Shown piece by piece: positions 1 to 5,585 of a DNA stretch of 7,194 bases. The stretch is taken from NCBI GenBank assembly GCA_003233255.1, contig QILH01000331.1, positions 1-7,194 on the forward strand, in the 5' to 3' direction. The DNA comes from Gammaproteobacteria bacterium. Its GTDB lineage: Bacteria > Pseudomonadota > Gammaproteobacteria > UBA6429 > Thiohalophilaceae. Below the pieces are notes generated by a model. The model did not search any database and was not told the origin of the DNA. It was given only the letters and a program-made list of their open reading frames with translations. The translations under genes were made by a program, and so were the position numbers. Position 1 is the first letter of the stretch; each line of letters starts with the position of its first letter.

Positions 1-38
1 ATCCCGGCAACGGCGGCTTGTCGAATATTCTGGCTCAT
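1..38 (-). CDS. amrB: AmmeMemoRadiSam system protein B (Memo family), N-terminal fragment cut by the window edge
   Basis: Reading the minus strand from the ATG at 38-36 gives MSQNIRQAAVAG and then leaves the window after 12 full codons. Memo-family proteins typically open with a short stretch ending in an IRxxAVAGxFYP-like motif, and the visible residues fit its first half. The divergent neighbour is the radical SAM partner of the same system, which strongly supports the call. Memo proteins are related in fold to class III extradiol dioxygenases; their bacterial role is not established. The other nearby minus-strand ATG (49-47) hits a stop after four codons, so 38 is the better start. The upstream bases GTAAGAAA give only a weak ribosome binding site. 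Twelve residues are too few for proof. The bases to the left should continue with FYP and the conserved Memo histidines. Confidence 0.72.
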   Translation of the reverse strand, partial: MSQNIRQAAVAG

Positions 39-130
39 TTTCTTACCATGGCGATTGATATTGGATCATTTGTGCCCATTTACATATATATAGTATATAT
101 CATAAACCAATCTTTCGAGAGCTCCGCCGC
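39..130. promoter_or_regulatory. Divergent intergenic region with AT-rich palindromic promoter-like tract
   Basis: This 92-base gap separates two genes read outward, so it should hold both promoters. It contains alternating AT from 84 to 100, including a perfect palindrome of two 7-base arms (86-92 and 94-100) around a single G at 93. For the rightward gene a possible pair is TTGGAT (61-66) and TATATA (85-90), 18 bases apart. The AT tract can also be read as a -10 in the other direction. GAGAG at 117-121, 9 bases before the ATG at 131, is a plausible ribosome binding site. The promoter elements are my reading by eye and not proven. Confidence 0.4.
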
Positions 131-1237
131 ATGTCCGATGCTTTAATAACCGATCAAAACGCTAAACCCGTCAAATACTGGCACTGGTTAGAGGATAAGC
201 GTATTCAATGTGATCTGTGTCCGCGCTTCTGCAAGTTGCGTGAAGGCCAGCGTGGACTGTGTTTTGTGCGAGGGCGTTTGCATGATCAAATGGTGCTAAC
301 CACCTATGGTCGCTCCAGCGGCTTTTGTATTGATCCAATCGAAAAAAAACCCTTGAACCATTTTTATCCCGGCAGTGCGGTGTTGTCATTTGGTACCGCC
401 GGTTGCAATCTGGCCTGTAAATTTTGCCAGAATTGGGACATGAGCAAATCACGTGAGGTCGATACTCTGGCCGATGCCGCCAGCCCGGAGCAACTTGCCG
501 CAGCGGCAAAAGAGTATGGCTGTAAAAGCATTGCTTTCACTTATAATGACCCGGTGATCTTTCATGAATATGCGATCGATGCGGCCATTGCCTGTAAAGA
601 ACAGGATATCAAAACGGTAGCGGTGACCGCCGGTTATGTCTGTTCTGAACCACGACGCGAGTTTTACCAGCACATGGATGCGGCGAATGTCGACCTGAAG
701 GCCTTTACTGAAGATTTTTATCGCAAGATTGCTGGGGGGGATTTGCATACAGTGCTCGATACCTTGCAATACATCAGGCATGAAACCGATGTCTGGTTAG
801 AGCTGACCACGTTATTGATCCCCGGTGAGAACGATTCCAATAGTGAACTCGAACAACTGACCAACTGGGTTGCGGAGCATTTAGGTTCGGATGTACCGAT
901 ACATTTCACCGCCTTTCACCCCGACTGGAAAATGATGGAGATCGGTTCAACGCCTGCCAGCACCTTAACCCGGGCTCGAGAGATTGCGCTGGCCACGGGT
1001 CTGCATTATGTCTATACCGGTAATGTCCATGATCAGCAGGGGGATACGACTTTTTGTTCCGAATGCGGTGAGCCGCTGATTGTTCGTGACTGGTATCAAA
1101 TTCTGGATTACCGGCTAACGGCGGATGCGTATTGTCCGAAATGTGATACCATTTGCGCCGGTCGTTTTGACGAGCAGCCGGGAAGCTGGGGGGCAAAGCG
1201 TCAACCAATTCGGTTAGCAAAGAGCATGCTGGTTTAA
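131..1237 (+). CDS. amrS: AmmeMemoRadiSam system radical SAM enzyme
   Basis: A complete 368-residue radical SAM protein. The [4Fe-4S] cluster motif is C92-NLA-C96-KF-C99, preceded by FGTAG and followed by QNWDMSKSREVD, the pattern of this family and of the related PflX and pyruvate formate-lyase activase group. DPIEKKPLNHFYPGS (68-82) just before it is also characteristic. Two further cysteine sets are visible: C27, C30, C34 and C44 near the N-terminus, and a ribbon-like C309xxC312 ... C335xxC338xxxC342 near the C-terminus, both suited to binding metal. The family belongs to a conserved trio with Memo-like and AMMECR1-like proteins. Its substrate is unknown, although radical SAM chemistry on a protein or small molecule is expected. 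It is probably cytoplasmic, since no signal peptide or membrane segment is seen. It diverges from the presumed amrB and is followed by mogA after 95 bases. The ATG at 131 is the only reasonable start, with GAGAG upstream. Confidence 0.93.
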   Translation: MSDALITDQNAKPVKYWHWLEDKRIQCDLCPRFCKLREGQRGLCFVRGRLHDQMVLTTYGRSSGFCIDPIEKKPLNHFYPGSAVLSFGTAGCNLACKFCQNWDMSKSREVDTLADAASPEQLAAAAKEYGCKSIAFTYNDPVIFHEYAIDAAIACKEQDIKTVAVTAGYVCSEPRREFYQHMDAANVDLKAFTEDFYRKIAGGDLHTVLDTLQYIRHETDVWLELTTLLIPGENDSNSELEQLTNWVAEHLGSDVPIHFTAFHPDWKMMEIGSTPASTLTRAREIALATGLHYVYTGNVHDQQGDTTFCSECGEPLIVRDWYQILDYRLTADAYCPKCDTICAGRFDEQPGSWGAKRQPIRLAKSMLV

Positions 1238-1332
1238 TTTTATGAACAGGCGAACTAACTTGCCAGCTAATATATGATCAAATTTATCAGGTTGCCACAG
1301 CAATATGTTAACTATTAATTCTGGAAAAATAA
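1238..1332 (+). promoter_or_regulatory. amrS-mogA intergenic region, possible mogA promoter
   Basis: These 95 bases contain no gene and no GC-rich hairpin followed by T residues, so I see no terminator after amrS. TTGCCA occurs twice (1260-1265 and 1292-1297). The first lies 17 bases from TTTATC (1283-1288), a weak -35/-10 pair; the second lies 15 bases from TATTAA (1313-1318). GGAAA at 1323-1327, five bases before the mogA ATG, is the likely ribosome binding site. mogA may have its own promoter, be read through from amrS, or both. Confidence 0.3.
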
Positions 1333-1875
1333 ATGATTAAAATTGGGTTTGTGACTGTTTCTGATCGCGCCAGTAAAGGTGAATATGAAGATCTGGGTGG
1401 GCCTGCGATGCAGCGGTGGATGTCGCATGCGATTAAAAATGAATGGCAGGCCATGGCAAAAGTTATTCCTGATGAGCAACCACAAATTGAATCGGCGTTG
1501 ATTGAGCTGGAAGAAAAAGGCTGTTGTTTGATAGTTACGACGGGCGGCACCGGACCGGCACCACGTGATGTGACTCCGGAGGCCACCGAAGCGGTTTGCC
1601 AGAAAATACTCGATGGCTTTGGTGAGCAGATGCGTGCGGTGTCGCTAAATTTTGTGCCTACGGCAATCCTGTCGCGCCAAATAGCGGGTATTCGTAACCG
1701 TTGTTTGATCCTGAATTTGCCGGGTAAACCCTCGGCAATCGATGATTGTCTAAATGCCGTTTTTCCGGCGATACCTTATTGTGTTGACCTGATTGAAGGG
1801 CCTTATATCGAGGCCAATGAGAATATCGTAAAGGCCTTTCGACCGAAGCATGCCAAAAAACCCACGAGCCGTTAG
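1333..1875 (+). CDS. mogA: Molybdopterin adenylyltransferase MogA
   Basis: A 180-residue cytoplasmic enzyme that adenylylates molybdopterin with ATP, preparing it for molybdate insertion by MoeA in molybdenum cofactor synthesis. The start (IGFVTVSDRASKGEY) and the molybdopterin-binding segment TTGGTGPAPRDVTPEA (69-84) are diagnostic. D47 (in IPDEQ) and D79 (in RDVTPEA) align with E. coli MogA D49 and D82, residues linked to its activity. GFGEQMR, FVPTAILSRQ and LILNLPGKP further support MogA over the shorter MoaB. Compared with E. coli MogA (about 195 residues) it lacks a short insertion before IPYC, which is common in the family. No other molybdenum cofactor gene is in the window. The stop lies 4 bases before the downstream alternative prmB ATG, and 26 bases beyond the upstream one, which implies co-transcription and probably coupled translation. 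Confidence 0.95.
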   Translation: MIKIGFVTVSDRASKGEYEDLGGPAMQRWMSHAIKNEWQAMAKVIPDEQPQIESALIELEEKGCCLIVTTGGTGPAPRDVTPEATEAVCQKILDGFGEQMRAVSLNFVPTAILSRQIAGIRNRCLILNLPGKPSAIDDCLNAVFPAIPYCVDLIEGPYIEANENIVKAFRPKHAKKPTSR

Positions 1876-2767
1876 TTCGATGTCTAATCCAGAAACTATA
1901 TCTGCCTGGCTAAATTGGGCAAAAAAAAATTTTTCCGCTGCGGGCTTACATTATGGTCATGGTACCGATGATAGTGTTTCGGAAACAATTTATTTACTGG
2001 CCTATGCACTCAAGACAGATTTTGAACTGTCAGGCTTTGAAAACGATACTCAGCTGAGCAGTGAACAAAATAAAAATATTCATACCCTGCTGAAGTCACG
2101 GATAGAGAAAAAAATACCGGCGGCTTATCTGGTTAACGAAGCGTGGTTTTGTGGTTTACCTTTTTATGTTGATGAAAAGGTATTGGTGCCACGCTCACCG
2201 ATTGCAGAATTGATCGAGTCAGCCTTTCAACCCTGGATAAAACGCAGCAAGCTACATTCGATTTTAGAGATCGGTACAGGTAGTGGCTGTATTGCCCTGA
2301 GTTGTGCGTATTATATAGAAGATGTAAATGTCGATGCAGTTGATATTGATGAACACGCCATTGACATTGCGCTTAGAAATAGAAAGCGCCTTAACCTGGA
2401 AGAACAAGTTAACATCATTAAGTCAGATGTTTTTTCTGATCTGGGTGATAAAAAATACGATGTGATCGTAAGCAACCCTCCCTATGTCGGCACAGAAGAG
2501 TATAATAATTTGCCAGACGAATATAAGCATGAGCCCGAAATTGGTTTAAAATCAGGTGCTGATGGTCTGGATTGCGTTAGAGTAATATTAACCGAAGCGG
2601 CAAGTCATTTAAATGACAGTGGAGTTTTGATCGTTGAAGTTGGAAATAGTCAGATTATTCTGGAAGCCGCTTTTTCAGAAATCCCGTTTATGTGGCTGGA
2701 TTTCGAGTATGGTGGTAGTGGTGTATTTTTGTTAGAGAAAAAACAGTTAGACCATTATTTTGTATAG
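1850..2767 (+). CDS. prmB: Ribosomal protein L3 N5-glutamine methyltransferase PrmB
   Basis: A SAM-dependent methyltransferase of the HemK/PrmC group that modifies a glutamine of ribosomal protein L3. PrmB-specific segments are HYGHGTDD near the N-terminus, AWFCGLPFYVDEKVLVPRSPI, DEYKHEPEIGLKSG and the C-terminal GGSGVFLLEK. The SAM-binding loop is E140-IGTGSGC, and the catalytic NPPY motif begins at N209 (numbered from 1850), where it should bind the target glutamine side chain. The start is uncertain. ATG 1850 overlaps mogA by 26 bases, while ATG 1880 lies 4 bases after the mogA stop and gives MSNPETISAW, 295 residues. Neither has a clear ribosome binding site, and the ten extra residues (MPKNPRAVSS) look unconserved, so I lean to 1880. 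The coordinates give the longest reading. The gene is visibly more AT-rich than mogA and aroC. An A9 run lies at 1921-1929. Confidence 0.94.
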   Translation: MPKNPRAVSSMSNPETISAWLNWAKKNFSAAGLHYGHGTDDSVSETIYLLAYALKTDFELSGFENDTQLSSEQNKNIHTLLKSRIEKKIPAAYLVNEAWFCGLPFYVDEKVLVPRSPIAELIESAFQPWIKRSKLHSILEIGTGSGCIALSCAYYIEDVNVDAVDIDEHAIDIALRNRKRLNLEEQVNIIKSDVFSDLGDKKYDVIVSNPPYVGTEEYNNLPDEYKHEPEIGLKSGADGLDCVRVILTEAASHLNDSGVLIVEVGNSQIILEAAFSEIPFMWLDFEYGGSGVFLLEKKQLDHYFV

Positions 2768-2786
2768 ATTAATACGCCAGGAAAAC

Positions 2787-2791
2787 AGGAG
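2787..2791 (+). promoter_or_regulatory. Strong ribosome binding site (AGGAG)
   Basis: AGGAG ends 7 bases before the ATG at 2799. It is the best Shine-Dalgarno sequence in the window, much better than those before prmB or aroC. It supports the small gene that follows as truly translated and fixes its start. Confidence 0.75.
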
Positions 2792-2798
2792 TTATTGA

Positions 2799-3116
2799 AT
2801 GTTAGTAAAGAGACCTAATTCACCCGAAGCCTATATAGAGCTAATTAAACAAGCTTTATTCGAAGTGGATGATTTACGTGCGGCGATAGAATATGACTCT
2901 GAAGGTATGTCAGACTCCTTAATGTTTATTGATGAGCTGGAACGCCATGTCAAAGCTTTATATAACTCACTCGAAGATGGCAGCTATGAGTTCGAAGATG
3001 AGGACTTACCGTATATGAATCTGGTGCGTGCGCATGGGTTGTTTGTATTACCATTTCGAGATTTACTGACCATTATTAATGATACCCATCGATATGGTCT
3101 GGAGGCTAACGGTTAA
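2799..3116 (+). CDS. Small acidic protein of unknown function
   Basis: A 105-residue protein that I cannot assign to a named family, although its style (SPEAYIELIKQAL, EYDSEGMSDSL, EDEDLPYMNLV, LPFRDLLTIINDTHRYGL) feels like a conserved gammaproteobacterial protein. It is acidic, with about 22 Asp/Glu against 9 Lys/Arg by hand count. It has an acidic patch around residues 60-71 (EDGSYEFEDEDL) and reads as mostly helical. There is no signal peptide, membrane segment or cysteine pair, so it is likely cytoplasmic. AGGAG lies 7 bases upstream and the prmB stop 31 bases upstream, so it probably belongs to the mogA-prmB unit. Its stop overlaps the stop of the convergent c-di-GMP gene. A partner of PrmB or of another protein is possible, but nothing in the sequence shows this. 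Confidence 0.85.
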   Translation: MLVKRPNSPEAYIELIKQALFEVDDLRAAIEYDSEGMSDSLMFIDELERHVKALYNSLEDGSYEFEDEDLPYMNLVRAHGLFVLPFRDLLTIINDTHRYGLEANG

Positions 3117-5524
3117 TTTCTAAATATTGAGTGTAACGGAACAGGCGGCGAAATAAAATTCCCTTGCACAAAATCAACGTTCAGTTTTATTATTTCATTA
3201 TAAATTGCTTCGGTTTCAACATATTCTGCAGTGGTCTGTAAGTTCATTGCGTGCGCAATGTCATTGATCGAATTAACAAAAGAAATATTTACCGGATCGT
3301 TGAGGATATCACGGACAAAACTGCCATCTATTTTGAGTGAATGTACCGGGATATGTTTTAAATAGGTAAAAGAGCTTAAGCCCTTACCGAAATCGTCTAA
3401 AGCAAATTCACAACCCAGGCCATTTAATACAGAAATAAATTTACGTGCGGTCGATAAATTGGCAACGGCCATCGATTCCGTGATCTCGAACTGAATCATT
3501 TCGGCAGGCACAGCCGTTTCTTCCAGAGAATTTATTATATAACCTAACATGTCGTGAGTATTTAAAGATTGGCCAGAAATATTTATGCTGAATTTAAATC
3601 TGTCTGCGCCCAACTTATATTTAGAAATTGTTTGAAACGTATTAGATATAACCCATTTGTCGATCGCAGATGTTAATGAAAAACGTTCGGCTGAGGGCAG
3701 GAATATATGCGGGGTAATGATCTGGTTTTCGTTATCTTCAAGGCGTAATAGAATTTCATAAATTTTCACTGGATGCTGTTTTTTGTTTACCGGAAATATT
3801 TCCTGTGCATAGAGTTTAAAGTCATCGTCGTTAATTGCCTTAGTGATTCTTTGTGACCAGTACATTGCGGTCTTTCGTTTGTTTAACTCATTATTGCTTT
3901 GCTGATATATTTGTACCCGATTTCGACCTAGATCTTTTGCGGTATAACATGCGGTATCAACTTCGCTCATAACATCGGCGAGTGAGCTAGATTCTTCATC
4001 AATCAGAATTACACCAATACTGACACCAATATCAAAAACCTTGTCGTCCCAGTAGAAAATGAACTTGTCGATTGCAGTACGTATAGATTCTGCAATTTCT
4101 GAGGCCTTTTCGATCGGGCAACCGTCCAGCAAAATACCAAACTCATCACCGCCAAGTCGTGCCAAAGTGTCACTCTCTCTCAGTATTTGGGTAATCATTT
4201 TAGAAATTTGTATTAATAGTTCATCGCCCGCATGATGTCCCCCCATATCATTAATGATTTTAAATTGATCAAGATCCAGATACAGCAGGGCGTATTGTTT
4301 GTGATCGGCTCGGGTATTAGTGATGGCCTGATTAAGGCGAATCTCAAATTCTCGGCGATTAACCAGACCCGTTAGCTCATCATGGCTGGCCTGGTATGAA
4401 AGCTGTTTGGCCATTTCTCGGGTCTCAGTAACATCTCGAAACACCACCACCCCACCAAAATTTTTATTGTCGGAATCCACTATGGCATTAGCCTTGTATT
4501 CGATTTCAAAACGATTTTTATTTCGATCAATTAAGGCGCAGTGTTCTTCAGAGTGGATGCTGGCATGGGTGGCGATAGCCTGAGTTACAGGATTGGTTAA
4601 AGGTTTGGTTGTTTTGCTGTCGACGATACACATGACATCGAGAATAGGTTTATCAATGGACTCTTCACATGACCAGCCAGTCATTTTCTCGGCTTCTTTA
4701 TTCATAAATTGAATATGCCCATAGGCATTGGTGGTGATTACCGCGTCACCAATCGAGCCTAATGTAACTTGTGCCAATTTTTTTTCAACAAAATTGAGTT
4801 TGGCGATTTTTGATGTGTTGCGAATGACATAGATGGCCAAGGTTAAACCGGTCAAAAATGAGCCCAGGCCGAGCGTCCATAAGATAATCAGCGCATTTTG
4901 GTGATTTTTGTTTATGGTATCAATGCGGCGATTAATATTTTCTCGTAAATAGGTTTGATAGTGATCGATAATATTGAAAACCTGATTTTGCAATGGAATC
5001 CCGCGTGAAATTAATAATTGTTTTGCCGCATTAATGTCATAGGATTGAACCAGATCTACGATTTTTTGCTGAATCAGAATAGCGTTGCCAGAACGGTCGC
5101 CTTGCTGCTTCAAAAATATTTTTTCTTTTTCGGTGCGACTCAGGGCTATCAATTTTATTCTTGCGTTGGCAAAGAGTGCCCCGTGGCGGTTGAACTCGAG
5201 AAACCATTCATCCCTTTCAAAGGGGTCTTCAAGGCTAACCATATTAAACAGGCATAGACTTCGTTCACGAGCGGCACTTTTCATTAAAGTTAATAACTGT
5301 GATTTTTGCGACTGTTTGTTTACGATGTTATTGATGTCAGTAATGGTTTTTTGTCGTTGCTGAAGTCCATACAGCAATGTGCCTGCGCCGATGCTGAGCA
5401 TCAGACTAAAGCCGATTATCAATAAGGCTTTACCCGGAGTAGGGTTAGGAATGGATTTTTGTGAACCGCCTTTAGGCATGATTATTTTTATTTCTATCCC
5501 TGAATAATAAAGCTTAGTGTCCAC
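3113..5524 (-). CDS. Membrane-anchored PAS-GGDEF-EAL c-di-GMP synthase/phosphodiesterase with periplasmic sensor region
   Basis: An 803-residue signalling protein. Membrane segments lie at about 32-54 and 211-234, enclosing roughly 155 periplasmic residues, mainly helical, with an ARERSL...DPFERDE stretch (85-105) of the four-helix-bundle sensor type. A PAS domain follows (about 250-370), then GGDEF (about 378-540) and EAL (about 555-800). The GGDEF motif is intact at 458-462 and is preceded by the inhibitory RxxD site (R449, D452) at the standard five-residue distance. The EAL signature reads EIL. All residues matching the RocR catalytic set are present (E590, N648, E680, E683, D710, D711, K731, E767, Q787), with spacings identical to RocR, so phosphodiesterase activity is likely and both activities are possible. 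The longest start is GTG at 5524 without a ribosome binding site. An ATG at 5479 (Met16, 788 residues) precedes the first membrane segment and may be the real one. The gene is convergent with the small gene on its left and divergent from aroC. Confidence 0.93.
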   Translation of the reverse strand: MDTKLYYSGIEIKIIMPKGGSQKSIPNPTPGKALLIIGFSLMLSIGAGTLLYGLQQRQKTITDINNIVNKQSQKSQLLTLMKSAARERSLCLFNMVSLEDPFERDEWFLEFNRHGALFANARIKLIALSRTEKEKIFLKQQGDRSGNAILIQQKIVDLVQSYDINAAKQLLISRGIPLQNQVFNIIDHYQTYLRENINRRIDTINKNHQNALIILWTLGLGSFLTGLTLAIYVIRNTSKIAKLNFVEKKLAQVTLGSIGDAVITTNAYGHIQFMNKEAEKMTGWSCEESIDKPILDVMCIVDSKTTKPLTNPVTQAIATHASIHSEEHCALIDRNKNRFEIEYKANAIVDSDNKNFGGVVVFRDVTETREMAKQLSYQASHDELTGLVNRREFEIRLNQAITNTRADHKQYALLYLDLDQFKIINDMGGHHAGDELLIQISKMITQILRESDTLARLGGDEFGILLDGCPIEKASEIAESIRTAIDKFIFYWDDKVFDIGVSIGVILIDEESSSLADVMSEVDTACYTAKDLGRNRVQIYQQSNNELNKRKTAMYWSQRITKAINDDDFKLYAQEIFPVNKKQHPVKIYEILLRLEDNENQIITPHIFLPSAERFSLTSAIDKWVISNTFQTISKYKLGADRFKFSINISGQSLNTHDMLGYIINSLEETAVPAEMIQFEITESMAVANLSTARKFISVLNGLGCEFALDDFGKGLSSFTYLKHIPVHSLKIDGSFVRDILNDPVNISFVNSINDIAHAMNLQTTAEYVETEAIYNEIIKLNVDFVQGNFISPPVPLHSIFRN

Positions 5525-5585
5525 CGAATGCGGGGTCTAAAACTGTGCAAGACGTAGCTCAATTTACACAGTACAATAATAGGCT
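5525..5585. promoter_or_regulatory. Divergent region between the c-di-GMP gene and aroC
   Basis: Sixty-one bases (106 if the c-di-GMP gene starts at 5479) separate two divergent genes. TACAAT at 5572-5577 is a good -10 for aroC but sits only 8 bases before the ATG, which would leave almost no leader; no good -35 is paired with it. An inverted repeat ACTGTG (5542-5547) and CACAGT (5567-5572), with 19 bases between, overlaps this -10 and could be an operator or chance. In the other direction, TATTAT on the minus strand just inside 5524 could be a -10, which would fit the start at 5479. AATAGG (5578-5583) is a poor ribosome binding site for aroC. Confidence 0.35.

Noticed and set aside
55..69. 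FNR-like inverted repeat (TTGAT ... ATCAT) upstream of amrS
   Set aside because: The gap between TGAT and ATCA is 5 bases, while the FNR site needs 4 (TTGAT-N4-ATCAA), and one outer base does not match.
342..349. A8 run at 342-349, with a G7 run at 734-740, in amrS as phase-variation tracts
   Set aside because: Both encode conserved-looking residues (EKKP and AGGD) and are short; no evidence of length variation can be seen in one sequence.
171..1220. Several open frames on the minus strand within amrS
   Set aside because: They lie antisense to a strongly conserved coding sequence, and their translations lack recognisable motifs.
1275..1289. TGAT ... ATCA inverted repeat before mogA as an FNR site
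   Set aside because: The gap is 7 bases, not 4, and the outer bases of the consensus are missing; chance in AT-rich DNA is likely.
1238..1332. Rho-independent terminator after amrS
   Set aside because: No GC-rich stem followed by a T run could be found.
5018..5363. Plus-strand open frames (79 and 92 codons) inside the c-di-GMP gene
   Set aside because: They overlap the periplasmic sensor coding region in antisense, overlap each other, and show no protein-like motifs.
5542..5572. CRP binding site in the ACTGTG/CACAGT repeat
   Set aside because: The CRP consensus has TGTGA and TCACA separated by 6 bases; here the arms are 19 bases apart and lack the A/T at the inner edge.
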